Assembly: GCA_030462125.1 (NCBI GenBank)
Contig: JAKDZT010000003.1
Coordinates: 1 to 42,922, forward strand
Direction of reading: 5' to 3'
Length of the DNA stretch: 42,922 nucleotides
Source: Tetragenococcus sp.
GTDB lineage: Bacteria; Bacillota; Bacilli; Lactobacillales; Enterococcaceae
A model generated the notes under the pieces. The model searched no databases. It worked only from the letters and a program-made list of their open reading frames with translations, and was not told where the DNA came from. Positions 8,636 to 15,679 of the stretch are shown here, in pieces. A program made the position numbers and the translations under genes. Numbering within the stretch: the first letter of the stretch is position 1; each line of letters opens with the position of its first letter.

Positions 8636-8770
8636 TTACATTTTCCAGCTGCATTCATATTGTTTAGAGCCTTGAATGGCTGTATTTAATTCTTTAGCGG
8701 CTTGATAAGGTCAGTAAGGATTACGTAATAACGCTCGTCCTAATACTACTAAATCTGTCCGAAGGGTTAA
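8636..8770 (-). pseudogene. Remnant of an old yellow enzyme (NADPH dehydrogenase, YqjM/NamA-like), C-terminus only
   Basis: Read on the minus strand, this stretch gives LRTDLVVLGRALLRNPY, a stop (TGA at 8713-8711), then PYQAAKELN and a tail with QYECSW before TAA at 8638-8636. This matches the C-terminal end of YqjM-type flavin oxidoreductases (ADLVFxGRELLRNPYWPYxAAKEL...QYERGW). The internal TGA stands where the family has Trp, so one G-to-A change explains it. The frame closes again at 8779-8777, and nothing else of the roughly 340-residue enzyme is left. The region 8511-8635 holds no recognisable coding fragment, only an imperfect direct repeat. Confidence 0.8.
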
Positions 8771-8817
8771 AAAGTTTTATTGACATACGTTTAATCTAAC
8801 TTCCACGTTCCTTCATT

Positions 8818-9237
8818 TTATTCAGAGTAAGGGGTAACTTCATATGAAGCATACGGATAATCTCCGATAATTTTTGATACTGGACAGCGCTGGGCAGCTG
8901 TATCAATATAAGACCTTGCTTCTTCCAGATGGAGACCATCAATAGCTGCATAGGCTTTCATTTCAAAAAGATGTTCTTTGGTATTTTCATCTTCACAATA
9001 ATCAATCTGAACATCTACCCTGGCCTTTTTTTCAATTCCTTTACTTTGTAGAAGAATTTCAATGGTGGAATTGAAACAAGTAGCCCACGAAAGCCCGATA
9101 AGTTGTTCTGGATTTGTTCCGGCTGCTAGACTTGTAGGACTAGAGGTAACAACTGATAATTCATGGTTACCTTTAACATAAGCTACACCATTTAGTCCTT
9201 GATCATTTACAATTTCTGTATGATAAATTCGTTTCAT
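8818..9237 (-). CDS. Organic hydroperoxide resistance protein (Ohr, OsmC family)
   Basis: 139 residues from the ATG at 9237, 9 nt after AAGGAG; a longer TTG-started form from 9270 would include that Shine-Dalgarno and lacks family support. Both peroxidatic and resolving cysteines are present, C54 in WATCFNS and C118 in RCPVSK, with E44 (NPEQL) in the active-site position typical of Ohr. The family reduces organic and fatty-acid hydroperoxides in the cytoplasm using lipoylated partners. A -10 TATAAT lies at 9290-9285. No neighbouring OhrR gene or clear OhrR box was seen. The gene ends next to the flavoenzyme remnant, so this may once have been a two-gene redox locus. Confidence 0.93.
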   Translation of the reverse strand: MKRIYHTEIVNDQGLNGVAYVKGNHELSVVTSSPTSLAAGTNPEQLIGLSWATCFNSTIEILLQSKGIEKKARVDVQIDYCEDENTKEHLFEMKAYAAIDGLHLEEARSYIDTAAQRCPVSKIIGDYPYASYEVTPYSE

Positions 9238-9284
9238 ATCTAACCACTCTCCTTGTTCATTTTTAACCAAATTCGTACTTACTA

Positions 9285-9290
9285 ATTATA
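9285..9290 (-). promoter_or_regulatory. Candidate ohr promoter -10
   Basis: Perfect TATAAT on the minus strand about 50 nt before the ohr ATG; the -35 region (TTTAAA-like) is weak. Confidence 0.45.
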
Positions 9291-9335
9291 CCTCGAAATC
9301 TCACCCATTTTAAAGTTAAAACCTAGAAAAGTTTG

Positions 9336-9364
9336 TTGTGTACTAAATAGCCACAATTTATGAT
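9336..9364 (+). promoter_or_regulatory. Promoter of the tyrosine phosphatase gene
   Basis: TTGTGT (9336-9341), 17-bp spacer, TATGAT (9359-9364), about 38 nt upstream of the ATG and divergent from the ohr promoter. Confidence 0.65.
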
Positions 9365-9402
9365 AAAATGAAATTATAAAACAAGTTTAGGAAGGAATTT
9401 TT

Positions 9403-10170
9403 ATGGACTCAATTACAAATTTCAGAGAGTTAGGCGGACTTAAAAATCGTGACGGGCAAGTCATTGCGAAAAATAAATTATTACGTTCCGGTGAATTAAC
9501 TCATGTCTCACCGCAAGATCAAAATAAACTATTAGAAAATTATCGCTTAGGTAAAATTATTGACTTGCGCTCCAGTTTAGAAATTGAAGAACGACCTGAC
9601 GAAGATTTTAAAAAAGCCGATTATGTTCATATTGATATTTTCAAAAATGTTGAAGGACAAGGAACCGGTCTTGACGATTTTAAACAAATTTATTCTCCTG
9701 AAGTGGCACGTACCTATATGAATGAAACTTACCGTACAATGGCGGTTAACCCTAGTGCCCAAAATGGTTTTAAAAAAGTCATTGAAGTTGCGTTAAGCAT
9801 TGATTCCGATAAGAGTTTTTTATTTCATTGTTTTGCCGGTAAAGACCGGACGGGAATTTCCGCTGCTTTATTACTAGAAATTTTACAAGTGCCGAAAGAA
9901 ACGATCTATAAAGATTATTTAAAAACCAATGCGATGCGCGTTCAAGAAAATGATGAAGTGATTGCTCAAGCAATTAAAAATGGTACTGACAGTAAAACTA
10001 TTGATGCTCTAAAGATCGCATTAACAGTGGATCCGTCTTATTTAGATACTTTTTACCAATCAGTGAATGAAGAATTTGGTGGTATTGAAAATTACTTAAC
10101 TGAAGAGTTGGGAATTACTTCTTCCATGCAAAGGGATTTACGTTCCCTCTATCTAGCAAATAGTAAATAA
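9403..10170 (+). CDS. Tyrosine-protein phosphatase family protein
   Basis: 255 residues, cytoplasmic. The CX5R phosphatase loop is HCFAGKDRTG with Cys143 and Arg149; the extra Lys after Gly is typical of the bacterial Y_phosphatase3 (LipA/LmPTP-like) group, whose members accept phosphotyrosine and often phosphoinositides or phosphoserine. The N-terminus NFRELGGLKNRDG and LLRSGELTHVS is the conserved entry of that family, and DLRS (54-57) is also conserved. The ATG follows AGGAAGGA. It shares a transcript with the small membrane protein 18 nt downstream. The in vivo substrate cannot be read from the sequence. Confidence 0.92.
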   Translation: MDSITNFRELGGLKNRDGQVIAKNKLLRSGELTHVSPQDQNKLLENYRLGKIIDLRSSLEIEERPDEDFKKADYVHIDIFKNVEGQGTGLDDFKQIYSPEVARTYMNETYRTMAVNPSAQNGFKKVIEVALSIDSDKSFLFHCFAGKDRTGISAALLLEILQVPKETIYKDYLKTNAMRVQENDEVIAQAIKNGTDSKTIDALKIALTVDPSYLDTFYQSVNEEFGGIENYLTEELGITSSMQRDLRSLYLANSK

Positions 10171-10188
10171 TTTATTTTGGAGGAATCG

Positions 10189-10377
10189 ATGTTGTCAGTC
10201 AAGCGTTTTGTTCAATTATTTATTTGTTACTTTATTTCAATTGTAGTGGCCGTTTTAGTTACGAAACTATTTTCAATTACCAATACCTGGTTAGCTATAG
10301 TTATGATCGCGGTAATCGGATATATTGTCTTAGTCATTCCATTAACTATATTGACCCTTTTAAAAAATAAGAAATAA
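10189..10377 (+). CDS. Small two-helix membrane protein, unknown function
   Basis: 62 residues from the ATG at 10189, 5 nt after GGAGG; the alternative TTG at 10177 overlaps that Shine-Dalgarno. Two hydrophobic helices (about residues 8-25 and 31-54) are joined by a short TNTW turn, and the tail is basic (LLKNKK), suggesting a cytoplasmic C-terminus. I do not recognise the family. It follows the phosphatase gene closely and precedes a terminator, so the two are likely co-transcribed. Confidence 0.75.
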   Translation: MLSVKRFVQLFICYFISIVVAVLVTKLFSITNTWLAIVMIAVIGYIVLVIPLTILTLLKNKK

Positions 10378-10416
10378 AAAAATCGGTTGTCTTTTTTTAA
10401 GGCAATCGATTTTTTT
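10376..10416 (+). terminator. Terminator after the small membrane protein
   Basis: Arms 10376-10391 and 10401-10416 pair through AATCGGTTGTC/GGCAATCGATT, with two G-U pairs on the plus-strand RNA and a long T tract. On the minus strand the same positions become mismatches, so it works best for the plus-strand genes and less well for the converging amidohydrolase gene. Confidence 0.8.
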
Positions 10417-10428
10417 ATTTGAAACATT

Positions 10429-11625
10429 TCAAGAATAAAAAACTTTATTTCCTTTATAATAAGTGGCACAAACTTTTGACTGGCGAGCTACGAATTCAGC
10501 GCTACATGAACTATCAGCAAGGATAAAAGTTGCTTCATCGCCTTCTTGTAACCATTGTTTTTCTCCAATTATTTTTTTACCTGTGACAAGTTCTAAAGAA
10601 TCAGTCAATCCATCTTGAGTGGTTATACCAAAAATTTCAGCATAGCGGTTCAATTTTTCCAACACATTCCCACTTCCAAACGGGGACCATGAATCATAAA
10701 CATTATCACAGCCTAATGAAACATTGATTCCAAATTGACGTAATTCTTCTAAAGGAGGAATTTCACCATTTAACGGTACACTGGAAATAATGGAAATCTG
10801 TTCGTTGGCTAATTGTTGGAAAAATTCCCTTCGCTCTTCTCCTGTAAAATCATTTAATCCAAAAGCATGACTAATGGTGACTTTGTTTTGCCAATGGCTT
10901 TCTTTGGTTAATTTTAACAACTCATAAAATGTTTTTTTGCCCTCTTTTCCACGTTCATGTACATGAATATCAATAGGTGCATCAAATTGCGTAGCCAAAT
11001 CAAATGTCAGATACAAAGATTTCTCGGTATTGCCATCAAGTACTGTTGGATCGACACCACCGATAAGATCCGCACCATTTGCTAGAGCAGTTTTCACCTC
11101 TTGATAAGCATCCGATAATAACATGCCATGTTGAGGAAACGCTACTAATTGATAAGCAAATTTTTCTTGGTAATCTTGCAAAGTTTCGATTGTTTGCTGC
11201 AGAAATTTTTGCCCTACTTTAGGGTGCACATCAATATGCGAGCGAAAAAAACTAACCCCATGCTGTCTTTCTTTTTCGATTAAATTTTTCATCCGTTCAG
11301 AAAGAGGAATATCTAAAGCATTCAATTGAGGTATTTCATTAGTAAAACGTTCAACAATTGAATTAGCAGGTGTTACAGGCTCCCATGGAACCCCTAATTT
11401 CGTTTTATCAAAATGACAATGTTTTTCTTGGATACCTGGTAAAATCAAATAACCTTGCCCATCAATTTTTTCGTAGTGATCATTTGTCTCTTGATGTGTT
11501 TGGACTTTACTTATCTTATCTCCTTCAATAAATAGGTCGATCGCTTGTGTTTGGGTTCCTGAAATAAGTGGACCTTCTTTTGTATATTCTGTTTCAATTC
11601 TTACATTTTGCAGCCATTGTCCCAT
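10429..11625 (-). CDS. Cytosine-deaminase-like amidohydrolase
   Basis: 398 residues. The metal-dependent hydrolase barrel is complete: HxH as H69/H71 in KHCHFDKT, H221 and E224 in HVHE, H253 in SHAFGL and D307 in LGCDNVYDSWSPFGSGN. The spacing and the last motif closely follow E. coli cytosine deaminase (H61, H63, H214, E217, H246, D313/314), so deamination of a pyrimidine, triazine or similar ring is most likely. However, many LAB paralogues of this family have untested substrates. The ATG follows AGGTGG. It lies 13 nt after thrC and is co-transcribed with it. No codB-like permease is adjacent. Confidence 0.85.
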   Translation of the reverse strand: MGQWLQNVRIETEYTKEGPLISGTQTQAIDLFIEGDKISKVQTHQETNDHYEKIDGQGYLILPGIQEKHCHFDKTKLGVPWEPVTPANSIVERFTNEIPQLNALDIPLSERMKNLIEKERQHGVSFFRSHIDVHPKVGQKFLQQTIETLQDYQEKFAYQLVAFPQHGMLLSDAYQEVKTALANGADLIGGVDPTVLDGNTEKSLYLTFDLATQFDAPIDIHVHERGKEGKKTFYELLKLTKESHWQNKVTISHAFGLNDFTGEERREFFQQLANEQISIISSVPLNGEIPPLEELRQFGINVSLGCDNVYDSWSPFGSGNVLEKLNRYAEIFGITTQDGLTDSLELVTGKKIIGEKQWLQEGDEATFILADSSCSAEFVARQSKVCATYYKGNKVFYS

Positions 11626-11638
11626 GTCTAACCACCTC

Positions 11639-13123
11639 TTATTTTAAGTCCAATGCCTTTTCTACAAAATCCGTCATTTGATCTGCAGAAATTCTATCAT
11701 GGTGCCGAATTTTTGCTTTTTCTAATTCTTGAATACTTGCAGGAATAGATACCTTGGCGATTTGGTGCAATTTGTCAATCGCTGCAAAGCCTTCAGCAGC
11801 AATGTTTTCTTTATTAATGGCTTGTAACACTGCTTGCGGAAATTTATAAGGACTAGCGGTCGAAAGAACAACAGTCGGTATTTTTTCATCATTGGGATAT
11901 TTTTCAGCCACGCAACTAGCCACTGCTGTATGTGGATCGATGACATAAGCGCCATCTTCATACATCTTACGAATAGTTTCCGCCGTTTCTTCCTCAGAAG
12001 CAAAATCAGCAAAAAAGTCAGACAGTCCCTCTTTCATTTCCGGTGTAATCGTATAAGTTCCTTTTTCATTCAAATCATCCATCAGTTGCTTGGTTTGAGC
12101 AGTGTCTTCTTTGGCTAAATAAAATAGCAAACGTTCTAAGTTACTGGAAACTAAGATGTCCATCGATGGAGAAGAAGTGATATAAAAAGGCCGATTGCGG
12201 TCATAATTTCCTGTTTGGAAAAAGTCGGTTAACACATTATTTTGATTGGATGCACAAACCAAACGTCGGATTGGAAGTCCCATTTTTTTAGCATAAAACC
12301 CGGCTAGAATATCACCAAAGTTGCCAGTCGGAACAGAAACATTGATCTCTTCCCCACTCTTGATTCTCCCTGTTTTTATCAACCGGGTATAGGCATAGAC
12401 ATAATAAACGATTTGTGGGACTAAGCGTCCAATGTTAATGGAATTAGCAGAAGAGAATGCTTTATTATTTTGCGCCATTTTACTACGCAAGTTTTCATCA
12501 TTAAAAAGTTGTTTCACTTTCGTTTGTGCATCGTCAAAGTTTCCTTCAATTGCAGCCACAAATGTATTTGCTCCTTTTTGAGTAACCATTTGCCTTTCTT
12601 GGATAGGACTGACACCATTTTCAGGATAAAAAACGACAATTTTAGTATTTTCTACATCTGCAAAACCTGCCATAGCGGATTTCCCAGTGTCTCCAGAGGT
12701 CGCTGTCAAAATGACAATCTCTTTATCCAGATTATTTTTTTGTGCCGCTTTTTTCATTAAGTGCGGTAAAATCGATAAAGCTAAATCTTTAAATGCTAAA
12801 GTTGGACCATGAAATAGCTCTAGATAATATTGACCGTCAGCTTTAACTAAAGGCGTAATTTTTGGGTCATCAAATTTTTGATCATAGGCTTGATTAATAC
12901 AATCACGTAATTCATCTTGGGTAAAATCAGGTAAAAATAACTGCATGATTTGAGCAGCAATTTCTTGGTAGCTTTGCTCTGCTAGTTCAGCAAAATCTAA
13001 AACTGGCTTGGGAATTTCTGTAGGAACATATAAACCGCCATCCACCGCCAATCCTTGTAAAATAGCTTGTGAAGCTGAAACGACATTTTTAGGGTCTCTG
13101 GTACTTTTATAGAATAAGGCCAT
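11639..13123 (-). CDS. thrC: Threonine synthase
   Basis: 494 residues from the ATG at 13123, 8 nt after AGGAG; the extra 21 codons to 13186 look like leader sequence (AT-rich, containing the promoter -10). It is a fold-type II PLP enzyme that turns O-phosphohomoserine into threonine. The PLP-lysine motif is HGPTLAFKDLAL; other conserved parts are TATSGDTGKSAM and SVPTGNFGDILAGFYAK. It is the longer E. coli/yeast-like form, with the N-terminal FYKSTRD and GLAVDGGLYVP. No hom or thrB gene is adjacent; its partner here is the amidohydrolase. An extended -10 TGGTATATT (about 13159-13167) drives it. Confidence 0.96.
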   Translation of the reverse strand: MALFYKSTRDPKNVVSASQAILQGLAVDGGLYVPTEIPKPVLDFAELAEQSYQEIAAQIMQLFLPDFTQDELRDCINQAYDQKFDDPKITPLVKADGQYYLELFHGPTLAFKDLALSILPHLMKKAAQKNNLDKEIVILTATSGDTGKSAMAGFADVENTKIVVFYPENGVSPIQERQMVTQKGANTFVAAIEGNFDDAQTKVKQLFNDENLRSKMAQNNKAFSSANSINIGRLVPQIVYYVYAYTRLIKTGRIKSGEEINVSVPTGNFGDILAGFYAKKMGLPIRRLVCASNQNNVLTDFFQTGNYDRNRPFYITSSPSMDILVSSNLERLLFYLAKEDTAQTKQLMDDLNEKGTYTITPEMKEGLSDFFADFASEEETAETIRKMYEDGAYVIDPHTAVASCVAEKYPNDEKIPTVVLSTASPYKFPQAVLQAINKENIAAEGFAAIDKLHQIAKVSIPASIQELEKAKIRHHDRISADQMTDFVEKALDLK

Positions 13124-13212
13124 TCTCTGTGTCTCCTCTATCTTTTGTTTCTTTTTAATATACCATAAAGCTATTAAGTTAAACATATGTATTCTTATTT
13201 TTTAAGGTATGA

Positions 13213-13218
13213 TATAGT
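13213..13218 (+). promoter_or_regulatory. Candidate queG promoter (extended -10)
   Basis: TGA-TATAGT with the hexamer at 13213-13218, about 30 nt upstream of queG. The divergent thrC extended -10 (TGG-TATATT) lies about 50 bp away, so the two promoters share this short region. Confidence 0.45.
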
Positions 13219-13248
13219 AGAAAAAGAATAGAAGTTGGAGTGATGGGA

Positions 13249-14409
13249 TTGTCAAATTTGAAAGAAAAAATCATCGCTGAGAGTAAACGTCTAGGTATCG
13301 ATAAGATCGGTTTTACAACAGCTGAACCATTTGCTGAACTGAAAGAATCATTGGTTGCACAAAAAGCTGCCGGACATACTTCAGGTTTTGAACATCCTAA
13401 TATTGATGAACGACTTTATCCTGAGCTAACCTTTGAAAATCCACAAAGTATTATCGCAATTGCTTTAGCTTACCCTACAAAAATTAATGAGAAAGTTCCC
13501 AGAGATGAAAAACGTGGACAATTCGCGCGGGCTTCTTGGGGGATTGATTATCATGATATTTTAAAAGATCGTTTAACGAAACTAATTCATTTTATTGAAG
13601 AAATAGCTGAGGATGAAAAGGAAACCGAAAACTGGCGTTTTGCTCCACAAGTTGATACCGGTGAACTAGTAGATGTAGCAGTAGCCCAACGAGCGGGCTT
13701 AGGTTTTATTGGGAGAAATGGTTTATTAATTACAGAAGAGTATGGTTCATTTGTTTATTTAGGTGAAATTATCACCAATATTCAATTTGAACCTGATGAG
13801 CCCAAACCTTTTGGCTGTGGTGATTGCACGCGCTGCATAACACATTGTCCTACAGGCGCGTTATTAGGCGATGGGAAGATGGATGCGCAAAAGTGCCTCT
13901 CCTATCAAACACAGACCAAAGGAATGATGCCTAAAAAATATCGGAAGCAAATCCATAATGTGATTTATGGGTGTGATATTTGCCAATTAGTTTGTCCCTA
14001 TAACCAAGGCAAGGATTTCCACTTTCATGAAGAAATGGAACCATCGATTGATGAAGTACGCCCTAAGTTAGCACCCATGCTATCCATGTCTAATAAAGAA
14101 TTTAAAAAACAATTTGGTCATTTAGCAGGTTTCTGGCGAGGTAAAAAACCTTTACAACGAAATGCCCTCATTGCTTTAGCAAACCTGGGCGGACGCGAAA
14201 GTCTAGTAAAGATTTGTAAGTGCCTTGAAGACCCTCGCCCAGTGATTCGTGGCACTGCAGTTTGGTCAATTGGCGAATTAACTAAAAAACATCCTGAACA
14301 AGCCATTGACCTGCTTTATGAATTGCAGGAGACAGAAACAGATGAAGAAGTTTTAACAGAACTAACAGAAACACTCACAATGCTAGAAACAAATAAAAAG
14401 AAGGCTTGA
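13249..14409 (+). CDS. queG: Epoxyqueuosine reductase
   Basis: Last step of queuosine synthesis in tRNA: reduces epoxyqueuosine to queuosine using cobalamin and two 4Fe-4S clusters. The cluster ligands are visible in [12 protein letters not shown] and [11 protein letters not shown]. The N-terminal cobalamin-binding reductase domain starts [13 protein letters not shown], and a C-terminal HEAT-like repeat region binds tRNA ([12 protein letters not shown]... [13 protein letters not shown]). I place the start at TTG 13249 because GGAG sits 8 nt before it; ATG 13243 is only 2 nt from that Shine-Dalgarno. The result is 386 residues. The last codons (KKKA-stop) form half of a terminator shared with the converging gene. 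Confidence 0.95.
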   Translation: MSNLKEKIIAESKRLGIDKIGFTTAEPFAELKESLVAQKAAGHTSGFEHPNIDERLYPELTFENPQSIIAIALAYPTKINEKVPRDEKRGQFARASWGIDYHDILKDRLTKLIHFIEEIAEDEKETENWRFAPQVDTGELVDVAVAQRAGLGFIGRNGLLITEEYGSFVYLGEIITNIQFEPDEPKPFGCGDCTRCITHCPTGALLGDGKMDAQKCLSYQTQTKGMMPKKYRKQIHNVIYGCDICQLVCPYNQGKDFHFHEEMEPSIDEVRPKLAPMLSMSNKEFKKQFGHLAGFWRGKKPLQRNALIALANLGGRESLVKICKCLEDPRPVIRGTAVWSIGELTKKHPEQAIDLLYELQETETDEEVLTELTETLTMLETNKKKA

Positions 14410-14427
14410 ATATTAAGCCTTCTTTTT
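14395..14427. terminator. Bidirectional terminator inside two convergent coding ends
   Basis: Perfect 13-bp arms AAAAAGAAGGCTT (14395-14407) and AAGCCTTCTTTTT (14415-14427), 7-nt loop. Each arm encodes the C-terminal KKKA of one gene (queG plus, S component minus), and the two stop codons lie at the loop edges. Confidence 0.85.
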
Positions 14428-14940
14428 GACTGTTTTTATAAATAATCGCTGGAAAATAGGACTTAAAATGAGATAAAAACCGCCATTTCCTATAGCATGT
14501 AATAGATCAAAGGAAAGACCCGAAATATAATAAGGCCAGAACTGCGGCATGCCGTAAACTTTTACGTCAATAAAAGCAATGACAAATCCATATAAAAAGC
14601 CTGCAAAAACGCTGAAAGCTGCTTGCAATAATCGATTGTTCCTAAAGGTTGTTAGACGGCAAAGAAAACCCATTAAACAGATAATGATTCCAAAAGAAAT
14701 AATTTGAGAAATCGTCCAGACGCCCATACCCAAATACATATTGGTAATTAAGACTGATAAAATATTAATGATAAGCCCCCGAATAACGCCCAGTTGCAAG
14801 GTGATAATTAAAAAAATCGCGGTCATCGGTTGAATATTAGGCAAAAATTGGAATAAAAGTCGGCCAACTGTACAAGTAGCAACGGTCATTGCCAGATAAG
14901 CTAATTCATAAGTGGAAAAATAAGAACGATTTTGTTTCAT
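14413..14940 (-). CDS. ECF transporter S component, probably cobalamin type (CbrT-like)
   Basis: 175 residues with five or six hydrophobic helices and a basic tail. Features such as LPNIQPMTAIFLIITLQLG, NMYLGMGVWTISQI and the late ISGLSFDLLHAIGNGGFYLILSPIF resemble substrate-binding S components of energy-coupling-factor transporters, especially the CbrT cobalamin group. It would need the shared EcfA/A'/T module, encoded elsewhere. The neighbour queG encodes a cobalamin enzyme, which supports the vitamin B12 reading but could also fit a queuine precursor; no B12 or preQ1 riboswitch was recognised in the 57-nt leader. The ATG follows AAAGGAG. It is downstream of the deoxyribosyltransferase gene and probably co-transcribed. 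Confidence 0.7.
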   Translation of the reverse strand: MKQNRSYFSTYELAYLAMTVATCTVGRLLFQFLPNIQPMTAIFLIITLQLGVIRGLIINILSVLITNMYLGMGVWTISQIISFGIIICLMGFLCRLTTFRNNRLLQAAFSVFAGFLYGFVIAFIDVKVYGMPQFWPYYISGLSFDLLHAIGNGGFYLILSPIFQRLFIKTVKKKA

Positions 14941-14997
14941 GGTAGTCTCCTTTAACTAACCAAAAAGAGCAGATCCAACCACTGTTTTGTTAGCTAG

Positions 14998-15495
14998 TTA
15001 TTCATTCAAGCTTTTCTCATGAGTTAGAAATTCATTTATTCCAGTAAAAAGTTCCTCTTCTGTAGTATAGATTTGACCATTTAACTTAATTAAACCAGCT
15101 GTATATAAATTCAAATAATGGAATTGATTTTCAGCTACTGTTGAAAGGGCGTCTAATTTTTGTTGATTATCGGCTCCTTGCTGGCGTGAATCTGTATATA
15201 AACCGAGCACAGGAATATGATTGGCATAGGCCACGCCAATTTCTGAAGCTACGCCATTATCAATGGTACTTCCATCTAATAAGGCGATCATTAGCTGGCT
15301 TTCTTCTACTTTTTCTGTGTCCGCTAAAGCAATCATCTTACTATCTGCATAAGCCGTTTTATCATTGATCTCACCATTTTCTTGCGGCATATAAATGACA
15401 AGCTCGGGATATTTTTGTCGGATTTTTTCCACTAAATAAGAATTATAAACCAAATCACTCTTAGCAAACATTGGAGCAGCAAAATAAACTTTCAT
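14998..15495 (-). CDS. Nucleoside 2-deoxyribosyltransferase
   Basis: 165 residues, cytoplasmic. It swaps bases between deoxynucleosides in purine and pyrimidine salvage, a typical LAB enzyme. The N-terminus KVYFAAPMF is the family signature, ALLDGS (D74) binds the sugar, and the nucleophile is the Glu of ASEIGVAYA (E85). The C-terminal LNGQIY is part of the neighbouring-subunit site in the family. The ATG follows GGGAGGA. A good promoter is at 15525-15553. The downstream S component may share its message. Whether the base handled is a normal one or a 7-deazapurine cannot be told from sequence. Confidence 0.92.
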   Translation of the reverse strand: MKVYFAAPMFAKSDLVYNSYLVEKIRQKYPELVIYMPQENGEINDKTAYADSKMIALADTEKVEESQLMIALLDGSTIDNGVASEIGVAYANHIPVLGLYTDSRQQGADNQQKLDALSTVAENQFHYLNLYTAGLIKLNGQIYTTEEELFTGINEFLTHEKSLNE

Positions 15496-15524
15496 ATTGT
15501 CTTCCTCCCATAAATTAATAAAGT

Positions 15525-15553
15525 TATCTATTAACCAATATCCACTTTATCAA
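15525..15553 (-). promoter_or_regulatory. Promoter of the deoxyribosyltransferase gene
   Basis: On the minus strand TTGATA (15553-15548), 17-bp spacer, TAGATA (15530-15525), about 30 nt upstream of the ATG. Confidence 0.6.
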
Positions 15554-15571
15554 ATCCATTTAGCAAATACT

Positions 15572-15585
15572 AGTAAAATTTTACT
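15572..15585. repeat. 14-bp perfect palindrome between divergent promoters
   Basis: AGTAAAATTTTACT lies just upstream of the deoxyribosyltransferase -35 and about 50 bp upstream of the lepA -10. It may be an operator; AT-rich chance palindromes of this length do occur. Confidence 0.35.
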
Positions 15586-15633
15586 CGTTCCTTTAAGCGA
15601 ATCTTACAAATTACTTTTATTCTCTTAGCTAGA

Positions 15634-15643
15634 TTGGTATAAT
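15634..15643 (+). promoter_or_regulatory. lepA promoter, extended -10
   Basis: TTGG-TATAAT with the hexamer at 15638-15643, an extended -10 with a poor -35, about 37 nt upstream of the chosen lepA start. Confidence 0.6.
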
Positions 15644-15679
15644 TAATAAGCTGAAGGAAAAGAAATGAGGAATGATTCC

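Noticed and set aside
9271-9335. OhrR operator before ohr
   Set aside because: No TACAATT-n-AATTGTA type dyad is present; only a plain -10.
10227-10469. 80-codon minus-strand frame over the small membrane protein
   Set aside because: Covers the terminator and the opposite gene; translation is Lys/Phe/Ile rich with no Shine-Dalgarno.
13124-13240. T-box or threonine attenuator before thrC
   Set aside because: The region is too short, lacks the T-box core (TGGNACCGCG) and lacks a Thr-rich leader.
14941-14997. preQ1 or cobalamin riboswitch in the S-component leader
   Set aside because: Only 57 nt; the conserved preQ1-I, preQ1-II or B12-box sequences were not recognisable. A TAACTA/TAGTTA pairing is visible but not enough.
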